Shown here piece by piece: positions 40,087 through 49,353 of a DNA stretch of 64,000 bases. The notes under the pieces were generated by a model. It saw only the letters and a program-made list of their open reading frames with translations, was not told where the DNA came from and ran no database searches. The DNA comes from Streptomyces sp. STR69 (GTDB lineage: Bacteria > Actinomycetota > Actinomycetes > Streptomycetales > Streptomycetaceae): the NCBI RefSeq assembly GCF_024519455.1, contig NZ_JALJRY010000018.1, forward strand, positions 45,857 through 109,856. Reading direction: 5' to 3'. The position numbers were made by a program, and so were the translations under genes. How positions within the stretch are numbered: position 1 is the stretch's first letter; each line of letters begins with the position of its first letter.

Positions 40087-42048
40087 GTGAGCAACGAAAG
40101 CCTGGCCAACCTGCTCAAGGAAGAGCGCAGGTTCGCACCCCCCGCGGACCTGGCGGCGCACGCCAATGTCACGGCGGAGGCGTATGAGCAGGCCAAGGCT
40201 GACCGGCTCGGCTTCTGGGCCGCGCAGGCCCGACGCCTGAGCTGGGCGAAGGAGCCGAGCGAGACGCTGGACTGGTCGAACCCGCCGTTCGCCAAGTGGT
40301 TCAAGGACGGCTCGCTCAACGTCGCGTACAACTGCGTGGACCGGCATGTCGAGGCGGGCAACGGCGACCGGGTCGCCATCCACTTCGAGGGCGAGCCCGG
40401 CGACAGCCGCGCGATCACCTACGCCGAGCTGAAGGACGAGGTCTCCAAGGCCGCGAACGCCCTGCTGGAGCTGGGAGTTCAGAAGGGCGACCGGGTCGCC
40501 GTCTACATGCCGATGATCCCGGAGACGGCGGTCGCGATGCTGGCCTGCGCGCGCATCGGCGCCGCGCACTCGGTGGTGTTCGGCGGTTTCTCGGCGGACG
40601 CGCTCGCGACCCGTATCCAGGACGCGGACGCCAAGGTCGTCATCACCACGGACGGCGGCTGGCGGCGCGGCAAGCCGTCCGCGCTCAAGCCGGCCGTGGA
40701 CGACGCGGTCGACCGCCCGGACAGCGGCGTCGAGCACGTGCTCGTGGTCCGCCGTACGGGCCAGGACGTCTCGTGGAGCGACGAGCGGGACGTGTGGTGG
40801 CACGAGATCGTCGACCGGCAGTCGACGGAGCACACGCCGGAGGCGTTCGAGGCCGAGCAGCCGCTGTTCATCCTCTACACCTCCGGTACTACGGGTAAGC
40901 CCAAGGGGATCCTGCACACCTCCGGCGGCTATCTCACCCAGGCCGCGTACACCCACCACGCGGTCTTCGACCTCAAGCCGGAGACCGACGTCTACTGGTG
41001 CACGGCGGACGTCGGCTGGGTCACCGGGCACTCGTACATCGTCTACGGCCCGCTCGCCAACGGCGCGACGCAGGTCATGTACGAGGGCACCCCGGACACC
41101 CCGCACCAGGGCCGCTTCTGGGAGATCATCCAGAAGTACGGGGTGACGATCCTGTACACGGCGCCGACGGCGATCCGTACGTTCATGAAGTGGGGCGACG
41201 ACATCCCCGCGAAGTTCGACCTGTCCTCCCTGCGCATCCTGGGCTCGGTCGGCGAGCCGATCAACCCCGAGGCGTGGATCTGGTACCGCAAGCACATCGG
41301 CGCCGACAAGACGCCGATCGTGGACACCTGGTGGCAGACCGAGACCGGCGCGATGATGATCTCGCCGCTGCCGGGCGTGACCGCGACCAAGCCCGGTTCC
41401 GCGCAGACCCCGCTGCCCGGCATCTCCGCGACGGTCGTCGACGACGAGGCGAACGAGGTCCCGAACGGCGGCGGCGGTTACCTGGTCCTCACTGAGCCGT
41501 GGCCCTCGATGCTGCGCACGATCTGGGGCGACGACCAGCGGTTCCTCGACACGTACTGGTCGCGCTTCGAGGGCAAGTACTTCGCCGGCGACGGCGCCAA
41601 GAAGGACGACGACGGCGACATCTGGCTGCTCGGCCGGGTGGACGACGTGATGCTCGTGTCCGGGCACAACATCTCCACCACCGAGGTCGAGTCGGCGCTC
41701 GTCTCCCACCCGTCCGTGGCCGAGGCGGCCGTGGTCGGCGCGGCCGACGAGACGACCGGTCAGGCGATCGTCGCGTTCGTCATCCTGCGCGGCACGGCGA
41801 ACGCGGAGGACGAGAACCTGGTCAACGACCTGCGCAACCACGTCGGCACCGTCCTCGGCCCGATCGCCAAGCCCAAGCGGGTCCTCCCGGTGGCAGAGCT
41901 GCCGAAGACCCGCTCCGGCAAGATCATGCGCCGACTGCTGCGGGACGTGGCGGAGAACCGCGAGCTCGGAGACGTCACGACACTGACCGATTCGACGGTT
42001 ATGTCCCTTATTCAGGAGAAGCTCCCGGCGGCGCCCAGCGAGGACTGA
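40087..42048 (+). CDS. acsA: Acetate-CoA ligase
   Basis: AMP-forming acetyl-CoA synthetase, 653 residues from GTG 40087 (MSNESLANLLKEE). It makes acetyl-CoA from acetate, ATP and CoA. Visible motifs: the ATP-binding P-loop YTSGTTGKPKGILHT, VDTWWQTETGA, the A8 hinge VDDVMLVSGHNISTTEVESAL, and the catalytic, acetylatable Lys in PKTRSGKIMRRLLRD. Length is the family norm. The gene follows the SulP-CA fusion and carries a candidate regulator site in its leader. Strong terminator downstream at 42079. Confidence 0.97.
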   Translation: MSNESLANLLKEERRFAPPADLAAHANVTAEAYEQAKADRLGFWAAQARRLSWAKEPSETLDWSNPPFAKWFKDGSLNVAYNCVDRHVEAGNGDRVAIHFEGEPGDSRAITYAELKDEVSKAANALLELGVQKGDRVAVYMPMIPETAVAMLACARIGAAHSVVFGGFSADALATRIQDADAKVVITTDGGWRRGKPSALKPAVDDAVDRPDSGVEHVLVVRRTGQDVSWSDERDVWWHEIVDRQSTEHTPEAFEAEQPLFILYTSGTTGKPKGILHTSGGYLTQAAYTHHAVFDLKPETDVYWCTADVGWVTGHSYIVYGPLANGATQVMYEGTPDTPHQGRFWEIIQKYGVTILYTAPTAIRTFMKWGDDIPAKFDLSSLRILGSVGEPINPEAWIWYRKHIGADKTPIVDTWWQTETGAMMISPLPGVTATKPGSAQTPLPGISATVVDDEANEVPNGGGGYLVLTEPWPSMLRTIWGDDQRFLDTYWSRFEGKYFAGDGAKKDDDGDIWLLGRVDDVMLVSGHNISTTEVESALVSHPSVAEAAVVGAADETTGQAIVAFVILRGTANAEDENLVNDLRNHVGTVLGPIAKPKRVLPVAELPKTRSGKIMRRLLRDVAENRELGDVTTLTDSTVMSLIQEKLPAAPSED

Positions 42049-42078
42049 GCAGTACGTCACTCAGCGGTACGTCCGTGA

Positions 42079-42115
42079 GGGGTGCCCGGCGCAGCGCGCG
42101 CCGGGCACCCCTTTT
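42079..42115 (+). terminator. Terminator of acsA
   Basis: A 14-bp perfect stem GGGGTGCCCGGCGC/GCGCCGGGCACCCC (42079-42092 with 42098-42111) is followed by TTTT (42112-42115). Confidence 0.9.
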
Positions 42116-42207
42116 AGGTAAACTAAGCAAAAAGTGACCCTCATGGTGTGCCGGGAAGTCTGGTCGGCGAGTCGTTCCGTCCTGCCCACCGACCGGAGGT
42201 TCCCCCG

Positions 42208-43647
42208 ATGGCCGCGCCCCGCCCCACCCCCGCCCGCAAGGTACTCGGACGGCTGTCCCTGCCCGAGCGGAACTTCGTCGCGGAGGCGCTGCGCACCGAG
42301 ACCGTCGGCGGTGTCCTGCTCCTGATCGCCGCGGTCACCGCGCTGATCTGGGCGAACGTCCCCGCCCTGCACGACAGTTACGAGAGCGTCAGCCACTTCC
42401 ACCTCGGCCCCGCCGCCCTCGGCCTGCACCTCTCCGTCGCCCACTGGGCCGCCGACGGCCTCCTCGCCGTCTTCTTCTTCGTCGCCGGCATCGAGCTGAA
42501 GCGCGAACTCGTCGCCGGTGACCTGCGCGACCCCAAAGCCGCCGCCCTGCCCGTCGTAGCGGCCCTGTGCGGGATGGCTGTACCGGCACTCGTCTACACC
42601 CTCACCAGTCTCACCGGCGGGGGCTCTCTCCAGGGCTGGGCGGTGCCGACCGCCACCGACATCGCCTTCGCGCTCGCCGTCCTCGCGGTGATCGGCACCT
42701 CCCTACCGAGCGCCCTGCGCGCCTTCCTGCTCACCCTGGCCGTGGTCGACGACCTGTTCGCGATCCTGATCATCGCGATCTTCTTCACCGACCGCATCGA
42801 CTTCGCCGCGCTCACCGGCGCGGCCGTGGGCCTCGCCGTCTTCTGGCTGCTGCTGCGCCGGGGCGTGCGCGGGTGGTACGTCTACGTCCCGCTCGCACTC
42901 GTCATCTGGGTGCTGATGTACAACAGCGGCGTCCACGCCACGATCGCGGGCGTGGCGATGGGCCTGATGCTGCGCTGCACCACGCGCGAGGACGAGGACC
43001 ACTCCCCCGGCGAGCACGTCGAACATCTCGTACGGCCCCTGTCGGCGGGCCTCGCGGTGCCGCTGTTCGCGCTGTTCAGCGCCGGGGTCGCCATCTCGGG
43101 CGGCGCGCTGGGTGACGTGTTCACGAAGCCCGAGACCCTCGGTGTGGTCCTCGGGCTGGTCGTCGGCAAGGCGGTCGGGATCTTCGGCGGGACCTGGCTG
43201 ACGGCCCGTTTCACCCGGGCCTCGCTCAGCGACGACCTCGCCTGGGCGGACGTGTTCGCGGTCGCCTCGCTGGCCGGCATCGGCTTCACCGTGTCGCTGC
43301 TCATCGGGGAACTCGCGTTCGCCGGCGACCAGGTGCTCACCGACGAGGTCAAGGCGGCCGTCCTCGTGGGCTCACTGATCGCGGCCCTGTGCGCGACCGT
43401 GTTGCTCAAGCTGCGCAACGCCCGGTACCGCAGGATGTACGAGGACGAGGAGCGCGACGAGGATCTCGACGGCATCCCCGACATCTACGAGCAGGACGAC
43501 CCGGCGTACCACCTGCGCATGGCCGCACTCCACGACCGCAAGGCCGCCGAGCACCGCAGGATCGCCGCGGAGAAGGCCGCCGAACAGCGGCGCGGGCCCG
43601 CCGAAGTGGCGGGCGGGGCGGGCGAGGACAAGGACGGTCCGGCATGA
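42208..43647 (+). CDS. nhaA: Na+/H+ antiporter NhaA
   Basis: A 479-residue antiporter with ~12 membrane helices. Recognisable regions: FFFVAGIELKRELVAGDL, ALCGMAVPALVY, the functional double-Asp segment LTLAVVDDLFAILII, and the late GIGFTVSLLIGELAFAGD. It exchanges Na+ (or Li+) for H+ across the membrane and helps in pH and sodium control. The C-terminal ~60 residues are hydrophilic and variable. ATG 42208 is preceded by GGAGG. It follows acsA and precedes the holin-like gene on the same strand. Confidence 0.95.
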   Translation: MAAPRPTPARKVLGRLSLPERNFVAEALRTETVGGVLLLIAAVTALIWANVPALHDSYESVSHFHLGPAALGLHLSVAHWAADGLLAVFFFVAGIELKRELVAGDLRDPKAAALPVVAALCGMAVPALVYTLTSLTGGGSLQGWAVPTATDIAFALAVLAVIGTSLPSALRAFLLTLAVVDDLFAILIIAIFFTDRIDFAALTGAAVGLAVFWLLLRRGVRGWYVYVPLALVIWVLMYNSGVHATIAGVAMGLMLRCTTREDEDHSPGEHVEHLVRPLSAGLAVPLFALFSAGVAISGGALGDVFTKPETLGVVLGLVVGKAVGIFGGTWLTARFTRASLSDDLAWADVFAVASLAGIGFTVSLLIGELAFAGDQVLTDEVKAAVLVGSLIAALCATVLLKLRNARYRRMYEDEERDEDLDGIPDIYEQDDPAYHLRMAALHDRKAAEHRRIAAEKAAEQRRGPAEVAGGAGEDKDGPA

Positions 43648-43706
43648 TCTGACGAGACGGTACAAACACATGCCGGTACACACACATGCGGAAGAGGGAG
43701 TACGCG

Positions 43707-44192
43707 ATGAGCGCACCCGACGGCAGCCCGGTCGGCGCCGAACGCAGCATCGGCCAGCTGTTCGCCTCGGCGACGACCGAGATGTCCGCGCTGGTGCACG
43801 ACGAGATCGCGCTGGCCAAGGCGCAGCTCAAGCAGGACGTCAAGCGCGGGGTGGTGAGCGGCGGCGCGTTCACGGTCGCCGCGGTCGTACTGCTGTTCTC
43901 CCTGCCGATGCTCAACTTCGCGCTGGCGTACGGCATCCGCACCTGGAGCGGCTGGAACATGGCGCTCTGCTTCCTGCTCTCCTTCGCGGCGAACGTGCTC
44001 GTCGCGGTCGTCCTCGGCCTGGTCGGCGTGCTCTTCGCGAAGAAGGCCGCCAAGAGCAAGGGCCCGCAGAAGGTGGCCGCTTCGGTCAAGGAGACGGCCG
44101 GAGTCCTGGGCAACGCCAAGCCGCATCCGCGCCCGGCGATCGAGGACCGTGTCCCCGAAGCCATCGAGGCTGTGGCACGCTCGTCCTCATGA
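43707..44192 (+). CDS. Actinobacterial holin-superfamily membrane protein
   Basis: A 161-residue membrane protein. The amphipathic N-terminus (IGQLFASATTEMSALVHDEIALAKAQLKQDV) leads into two membrane helices (GGAFTVAAVVLLFSLPMLNFALAY; FLLSFAANVLVAVVLGLVGVLF). It ends in a Lys-rich cytoplasmic tail. The pattern fits the 'phage holin family protein' (DUF1469-like) group, which in actinobacteria is chromosomal and not linked to phage. ATG 43707 has AGGGAG six bases upstream. Its stop overlaps the next ATG (ATGA). Confidence 0.82.
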   Translation: MSAPDGSPVGAERSIGQLFASATTEMSALVHDEIALAKAQLKQDVKRGVVSGGAFTVAAVVLLFSLPMLNFALAYGIRTWSGWNMALCFLLSFAANVLVAVVLGLVGVLFAKKAAKSKGPQKVAASVKETAGVLGNAKPHPRPAIEDRVPEAIEAVARSSS

Positions 44193-45139
44193 CGGACCCC
44201 GCCCATCCCTGGGCACAACCTGCTTCGGTCGTACGGCTCGACATTCCCGGCGGGCGCGAGGTGACCCACCGGGATGTCGCGGCCAACGGCGCGCGCTTCC
44301 ACATCGCGGAGGTGGGCGACGGGCCGCTGGTGCTCCTGCTGCACGGCTTCCCCCAGTTCTGGTGGACCTGGCGGCACCAGCTGGGCGCGCTGGCAGACGC
44401 CGGGTTCCGGGCCGTCGCGATGGACCTGCGGGGCGTCGGCGGCAGCGACCGCACCCCCCGCGGCTACGACCCCGCCAACCTCGCCCTCGACATCACCGGC
44501 GTGATCCGCTCCCTCGGCGAGCCCGACGCCGCACTGGTCGGCCACGACCTCGGCGGCTATCTGGCGTGGACGGCCGCCGCGATGCGCCCCAAGCTGGTGC
44601 GCCGACTCGCGGTCTCCTCGATGCCGCACCCCCGGCGCTGGCGCAACGCGATGCTCTCCGACGTCAGACAGTCCGCGGCGAGTTCCTACATCTGGGGGTT
44701 CCAGCGGCCCTGGCTCCCCGAGCGGCAACTCCTCGCCGAGGACGCCGAGTTGGTGGGCAAGCTGATCCGGGACTGGTCCGGCCCGCAACTGCAGGACGAC
44801 GACGCGATCGAGGCGTACCGGCGGGCGATGCTGATCCCGTCGACCGCGCACTGCTCGATCGAGCCGTACCGCTGGATGGTGCGGTCGATGGCTCGCCCGG
44901 ACGGCATCCAGTTCAACCGGCGCATGAAGCGGCCGGTGCGGGTGCCGACGCTGCATCTGCACGGCTCGCTGGACCCGGTGCTGCGCACCCGCAGCGCGGC
45001 GGGATCCGGGGAGTACGTCGAAGCGCCGTACCGCTGGCGGCTGTTCGACGGTCTCGGGCACTTCCCGCACGAGGAGGACCCGGTGGTCTTCTCGACCGAA
45101 CTGGTCAACTGGCTCAAGGATCCCGAACCCGATCGGTGA
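44189..45139 (+). CDS. Alpha/beta hydrolase, epoxide-hydrolase-like
   Basis: A 316-residue alpha/beta-hydrolase. The oxyanion motif is LLLHGFPQFWWTWRHQL (the HGxP form of epoxide hydrolases), the nucleophile is Asp in GHDLGGYLAW, the acid lies in HLHGSLDPVL, and the His in GLGHFPHEEDP. The Asp nucleophile and HGFP motif favour epoxide hydrolase or haloalkane dehalogenase chemistry over esterase. It is coupled to the holin-like gene by an ATGA overlap. Substrate unknown. Confidence 0.88.
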   Translation: MTDPAHPWAQPASVVRLDIPGGREVTHRDVAANGARFHIAEVGDGPLVLLLHGFPQFWWTWRHQLGALADAGFRAVAMDLRGVGGSDRTPRGYDPANLALDITGVIRSLGEPDAALVGHDLGGYLAWTAAAMRPKLVRRLAVSSMPHPRRWRNAMLSDVRQSAASSYIWGFQRPWLPERQLLAEDAELVGKLIRDWSGPQLQDDDAIEAYRRAMLIPSTAHCSIEPYRWMVRSMARPDGIQFNRRMKRPVRVPTLHLHGSLDPVLRTRSAAGSGEYVEAPYRWRLFDGLGHFPHEEDPVVFSTELVNWLKDPEPDR

Positions 45140-45277
45140 CCGATCAGTGACCGTCCCACTGCGCCCGGTATCCGGATATGAACACCTGTACTACGAACGG
45201 CTACTTGCCCCGCGCATAGGCCAATTGGAGCCCCAAGGGGCGGTTATCGACCTTGGGGCAGGGGCAGAGGTCGGGGT

Positions 45278-45457
45278 ATGGGCTGGACGCACGACTACAG
45301 TGACGCAGCACGCAATCGCCGCTCGGACCATGGTCTGAGCTCCCACCAGCGAGGCGCCCCGCAACTCCAGGGCACAGACCTCAGGGTGGGGATCCCGCGC
45401 ATTCTGCGCCGCCGGGCCCGCTGGGTCTCGGTACGGCTGCGTCATCCTCGAGGCTGA
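45278..45457 (+). CDS. Small Arg-rich protein (59 residues)
   Basis: The frame 45278-45457 encodes MGWTHDYSDAARNRRSDHGL... and ends ...RRRARWVSVRLRHPRG. It has GAGG/GGGG before the ATG and a very basic C-terminus. Small basic proteins of this type occur in Streptomyces, so I keep it as a tentative gene. The other frames in the 344-bp gap are not convincing. Confidence 0.4.
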   Translation: MGWTHDYSDAARNRRSDHGLSSHQRGAPQLQGTDLRVGIPRILRRRARWVSVRLRHPRG

Positions 45458-45483
45458 CGCACCCACCTCTTACAAAGCCGGGC

Positions 45484-46683
45484 TCACAGCGCGCAACTGT
45501 CGCTGTCCACCTGCTCGTTGGCACTGCGCCCCTTGACGATGTCCTCCTGGATCTCGTCGGCGGTGAGCGCGTACCCGGTGTTGGGGTCGTCCAGGGACTT
45601 CGCGAAGACCACGCCGTACACCTTGCCCTCGGGGGTGAGCAGCGGGCCGCCGGAGTTGCCCTGGCGGACGGTCGCGTAGAGCGAGTACACATCGCGGCGG
45701 ACCGTGCCGCGGTGGTAGATGTCCGGGCCGTTGGCGGTGATGCGGCCACGCACGCGTGCGGCTCGGACGTCGTACGACCCGTTCTCCGGGAAGCCGGCGA
45801 CGATCGCGCTGTTGCCGCTGTCCGCGTCCTTGGTCGCGAACTGCAGGGAGCGCGCCTTCAGGTCCGGTACGTCGAGTACGGCGATGTCGCGGTGCCAGTC
45901 GTAGAGGACGACCTTGGCGTCGTACTTGCGGCCCACGCCGCCTATCTGGACGGTGGGTTCGTCCACGCCGCCGACGACGTGCGCGTTGGTCATGACGCGG
46001 CGGTCGCCGAAGACGAAGCCGCTGCCCTCCAGGACCTTGCCGCAGCTCTGGGCGGTGCCCATGACCTTGACGATGGACTGCTGGGCACGGGTGGCGACCG
46101 CGCTGGAGGCGAGGGCCGGGTCGGGCGGCTGGACGTCGTTGATCGGCTCGTTCGCGAACGGGCTGAAGACCTGCGGGAAGCCGTTCTGCGCGAGGACCGA
46201 GGAGAAGTCCGCGAACCAGGTGTCGGCCTGCGCGGGCAGCGCCCGGGACACCCCCAGCAGCACCTTGGAGCTGCGGACCTCCTTGCCGAGCGTCGGCAGA
46301 GTGGTGCCGGCCAGCGCCGAGCCGATCAGCCAGGCCACCAGGAGCATCGCGAGAACGTTGACCAGGGCGCCGCCGGTCGCGTCCAGGGCGCGGGCCGGGG
46401 ACCAGGTGATGTACCGGCGCAGCTTGTTGCCGAGGTGGGTGGTAAGGGCCTGGCCGACGGAGGCGCAGACGATGACGACGACGACCGCGACGACGGCCGC
46501 GGTGGTGCTGACCTCCGAGTTGTCGGTCAGCGCGTCCCAGATGACGGGCAGCGTGTAGACGGCGACGAGACCACCGCCGAGGAAGCCGATCACCGACAGG
46601 ATGCCGACGACGAACCCCTGGCGATAGCCCACGATCGCGAACCACACGGCGGCGACCAGCAACAGGATGTCCAGCACATTCAC
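45484..46683 (-). CDS. MarP-like membrane serine protease
   Basis: A 399-residue protein. The N-terminal ~160 residues form a CvpA-type membrane region (several helices). The C-terminal ~230 residues are a periplasmic-side chymotrypsin-like protease: His in MTNAHVVGGVDEP, Asp in DWHRDIAVLDV, Ser in RQGNSGGPL. This is the MarP family (mycobacterial acid-resistance protease). A Cys pair (AQSCGKVL / DSDSCAL) could form a disulfide. GTG 46683 (MNVLDILLLVAAVWF) is preferred because AAGGTG lies upstream; GTG 46692 is in frame. The NUDIX gene lies upstream. Confidence 0.9.
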   Translation of the reverse strand: MNVLDILLLVAAVWFAIVGYRQGFVVGILSVIGFLGGGLVAVYTLPVIWDALTDNSEVSTTAAVVAVVVVIVCASVGQALTTHLGNKLRRYITWSPARALDATGGALVNVLAMLLVAWLIGSALAGTTLPTLGKEVRSSKVLLGVSRALPAQADTWFADFSSVLAQNGFPQVFSPFANEPINDVQPPDPALASSAVATRAQQSIVKVMGTAQSCGKVLEGSGFVFGDRRVMTNAHVVGGVDEPTVQIGGVGRKYDAKVVLYDWHRDIAVLDVPDLKARSLQFATKDADSGNSAIVAGFPENGSYDVRAARVRGRITANGPDIYHRGTVRRDVYSLYATVRQGNSGGPLLTPEGKVYGVVFAKSLDDPNTGYALTADEIQEDIVKGRSANEQVDSDSCAL

Positions 46684-46696
46684 GACGGACACCTTG

Positions 46697-47386
46697 TCAT
46701 GACCGCCAGTCGAGGGGGACCTGCTTCTCGCGGTCCCAGGGGCGCTCCCAGCCGGAGTAGTGCAGCAGACGGTCGATGACGCCGGCCGTGAAGCCCCAGA
46801 CGAGGGCTGATTCGACCAGAAATGCCGGACCCAGGAAGCCGCTGGGGTGCGACACCGTCACCCTGTTGGCCGGATCCGTGAGATCCGCCACGGGGACCGT
46901 GAACACCCGGGCCGTCTCGTTCGGATCGACCACCCCGACCGGTGTCGGCTCCCGCCACCAGCCCAGCACCGGGGTCACCACGAAGCCGCTCACCGGGATG
47001 TAGAGCTTGGGCAGCACCCCGAAGAGCTGCACTCCGGCGGGGTCGAGCCCGGTCTCCTCCTCGGCCTCGCGGAGAGCGGCCCGCAGCGGGCCGTCGCCCG
47101 TCGGGTCGCCGTCCTCGGGGTCGAGGGCTCCACCCGGGAAGGACGGCTGCCCCGCGTGGGAGCGCAGCGAACTCGACCGCTCCATGAGCAGCAGCTCGGG
47201 CCCCTGATCGCCCTCCCCGAAGAGGATCAGTACCGCGGACTGCCGGCCCGCGCCGTCCTCCGGCGGCAGGAACCGGCTCAGCTGGAGCGGCTCGACCGTC
47301 TCCACCGCGTGCACCACCGGGTCCAGCCAGCCCGGCAGGCCCTCCTTGCTGAGCCCCACGCCCTGGGCATTGCTCGCGCGCGTCAT
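46697..47386 (-). CDS. NUDIX hydrolase, CoA pyrophosphatase type
   Basis: A 229-residue NUDIX enzyme. The CoA-specific motif LLMERSSSLRSHAGQPSFPGG (split here) precedes a Nudix box with an insertion, ending in REAEEETGLD. This is the NudL/CoAse (UPF0035) group that splits CoA or acyl-CoA into 3',5'-ADP and pantetheine phosphates. It probably forms an operon with the MarP gene, 5-14 bases apart. Confidence 0.88.
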   Translation of the reverse strand: MTRASNAQGVGLSKEGLPGWLDPVVHAVETVEPLQLSRFLPPEDGAGRQSAVLILFGEGDQGPELLLMERSSSLRSHAGQPSFPGGALDPEDGDPTGDGPLRAALREAEEETGLDPAGVQLFGVLPKLYIPVSGFVVTPVLGWWREPTPVGVVDPNETARVFTVPVADLTDPANRVTVSHPSGFLGPAFLVESALVWGFTAGVIDRLLHYSGWERPWDREKQVPLDWRS

Positions 47387-47461
47387 CCCCCACCCCCGTT
47401 CACACTGATCAACGCCCGGTACCTCCGAGATCGTTCCGTCATCCGGCCCCCGCTGCCGTCG

Positions 47462-48385
47462 TCACGCCGATCCCAGCGGCGGCGCCGGTTTGCCGCCCGC
47501 GTCCAGATAGGCCTGCGGAGGGTTGAGGCGCTGGCCCGGATAGCCGCCCTTCTCGTACTTGAGCAGCTTCTTCGCCTTCTCCGGGTCGGTCTCGCCCTCG
47601 CCGTACGCCGGGCAGAGCGGGGCGATGGGGCAGGCGCCGCAGGCGGGCTTGCGGGCGTGGCAGATCCGGCGGCCGTGGAAGATCACGTGGTGCGAGAGCA
47701 TCGTCCAGTCGCTCTTCGGGAAGAGCGCTCCCACGGCGGCCTCGATCTTGTCGGGCTCGGTCGCCTCGGTCCACTTCCAGCGCCGTACGAGCCGCTGGAA
47801 GTGCGTGTCCACGGTGATGCCGGGGCGCCCGAAGGCGTTGCCGAGCACCACGAAGGCGGTCTTGCGGCCGACGCCGGGCAGCTTGACGAGGTCTTCGAGC
47901 CGACCCGGGACCTCACCCCCGAAGTCCTCGACCAAGGCCTTGGAGAGGCCTATCACCGACTTGGTCTTGGCCCGGAAGAACCCGGTCGGGCGGAGGATCT
48001 CCTCGACCTGCTCCGGGTCGGCGGTGGCCAGGTCCTCGGGGGTCGGGTACTTCGCGAACAGTGCCGGGGTCGTCTGGTTGACCCGGAGGTCGGTCGTCTG
48101 GGCGGACAGGACCGTGGCGACCACGAGCTGGAAGGGGTTCTCGAAGTCGAGCTCCGGGTGGGCGTACGGATAGATCTCGGCCAGCTCGCGGTTGATACGG
48201 CGGGCACGGCGGACGAGGGCGGTGTGCGACTCGCTCTTCGCAGCACCCTTCACAGCAGCCACCTGCTTTGCCCCCTTTGCCGCTTTCCTGCCGCCGTCAG
48301 GGCTCTGTTCGCCCACGGCGGAATCACGAGGTACAACCATCCGCCCAGCCCCCTTGGCCTGTGCTCTCACCGGCGATTTGGACAC
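47462..48385 (-). CDS. nth: Endonuclease III
   Basis: Base-excision repair DNA glycosylase/AP lyase for oxidised pyrimidines, 307 residues. The helix-hairpin-helix LPGVGRKTAFVVL holds the catalytic Lys, with the catalytic Asp in TVDTHFQRLVRR. The [4Fe-4S] cluster ligands are C-X6-C-X2-C-X5-C in CHARKPACGACPIAPLC. The N-terminal ~55 residues (Lys/Ala-rich) are an extra compared with E. coli Nth. The Crp gene is divergent, with 207 bases between the starts. Confidence 0.95.
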   Translation of the reverse strand: MSKSPVRAQAKGAGRMVVPRDSAVGEQSPDGGRKAAKGAKQVAAVKGAAKSESHTALVRRARRINRELAEIYPYAHPELDFENPFQLVVATVLSAQTTDLRVNQTTPALFAKYPTPEDLATADPEQVEEILRPTGFFRAKTKSVIGLSKALVEDFGGEVPGRLEDLVKLPGVGRKTAFVVLGNAFGRPGITVDTHFQRLVRRWKWTEATEPDKIEAAVGALFPKSDWTMLSHHVIFHGRRICHARKPACGACPIAPLCPAYGEGETDPEKAKKLLKYEKGGYPGQRLNPPQAYLDAGGKPAPPLGSA

Positions 48386-48487
48386 CCGGCCAGCCTAGAG
48401 CCCGCCACTGACATCCGCCCCGGACCCCGAAGATCAGCCCCCAATTGGACCCCTGCCGCTTACCTCGGGACACCTGTACGGCATCCT

Positions 48488-48501
48488 TGTGACAGATCAC
48501 A
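48488..48501. promoter_or_regulatory. Candidate Crp site between nth and crp
   Basis: TGTGACAGATCACA holds TGTGA and TCACA half-sites. It fits the Streptomyces Crp motif GTG(N6)GNCAC in all positions but one (C for G). It is 92 bases before the crp GTG, so autoregulation is possible. Confidence 0.5.
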
Positions 48502-48592
48502 CTGTTTGGACGGTCCGGCAAAATGGGGAGCACGGTCCCCTGGTACCAAGGGGGAGCACCATCCCCTGAGCAGGTCGACAAGGAGAGAACTC

Positions 48593-49267
48593 GTGGACGA
48601 CGTTCTGCGGCGCGCCCCGCTCTTCGCGGCGCTCGATGACGATCAGGCCGCGGAGCTGCGCGCCTCCATGAGTGAGGTGACCCTCGCGCGCGGGGACTCG
48701 CTCTTTCACGAGGGCGACCCGGGCGACCGGCTCTACGTGGTCACCGAGGGCAAGGTGAAGCTCCACCGCACCTCCCCCGACGGCCGCGAGAACATGCTGG
48801 CCGTCCTCGGCCCCGGCGAGCTGATCGGCGAGTTGTCGCTGTTCGACCCGGGCCCGCGTACGGCGACCGCCAGCGCGCTGACCGAGGTCAAGCTGCTCGG
48901 CCTGGGCCACGGCGACCTCCAGCCCTGGCTGAGCGCCCGCCCCGAGGTGGCCTCCGCGCTGCTGCGCGCGGTCGCCCGCCGGCTGCGCAAGACCAACGAC
49001 GCGATGTCCGACCTCGTCTTCTCGGACGTCCCCGGCCGCGTGGCCCGCGCCCTGCTGGACCTCTCCCGCCGCTTCGGCGTGCAGTCCGAGGAAGGCATCC
49101 ACGTGGTGCACGACCTCACGCAGGAGGAGCTGGCCCAGCTGGTCGGCGCGTCCCGCGAGACGGTCAACAAGGCCCTCGCCGACTTCGCGGGCCGCGGCTG
49201 GCTGCGCCTGGAGGCCCGCGCGGTGATCCTGCTGGACGTCGAGCGGCTGGCGAAGCGCTCGCGCTGA
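48593..49267 (+). CDS. crp: cAMP receptor protein Crp
   Basis: A 224-residue CRP/FNR-family regulator. The cyclic-nucleotide domain (~1-125) shows GDSLFHEGDPGDRLYVV, IGELSLFDPGPRTATASA and the dimer helix; the C-terminal HTH is LTQEELAQLVGASRETVNKAL. Length and sequence fit the Streptomyces Crp that links germination, growth and antibiotic production. GTG 48593 has AAGGAGA seven bases before it. A strong terminator follows the stop. Confidence 0.96.
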   Translation: MDDVLRRAPLFAALDDDQAAELRASMSEVTLARGDSLFHEGDPGDRLYVVTEGKVKLHRTSPDGRENMLAVLGPGELIGELSLFDPGPRTATASALTEVKLLGLGHGDLQPWLSARPEVASALLRAVARRLRKTNDAMSDLVFSDVPGRVARALLDLSRRFGVQSEEGIHVVHDLTQEELAQLVGASRETVNKALADFAGRGWLRLEARAVILLDVERLAKRSR

Positions 49268-49285
49268 AACGCACGTCTTCTTACT

Positions 49286-49314
49286 GAAGGGCCCTGCCGA
49301 CGGCAGGGCCCTTC
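49286..49314 (+). terminator. Terminator of crp
   Basis: GAAGGGCCCTGCCG (49286-49299) and CGGCAGGGCCCTTC (49301-49314) form a 14-bp perfect stem, followed by T. Confidence 0.85.
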
Positions 49315-49353
49315 TCGCATCGCCGGGCGGGGACCTAGAAACAGGGGGCGGGA

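Noticed and set aside
43707..44192. Prophage holin
   Set aside because: Only a holin-superfamily fold; no lysin, tail or capsid gene is nearby and the gene is coupled to a hydrolase gene.
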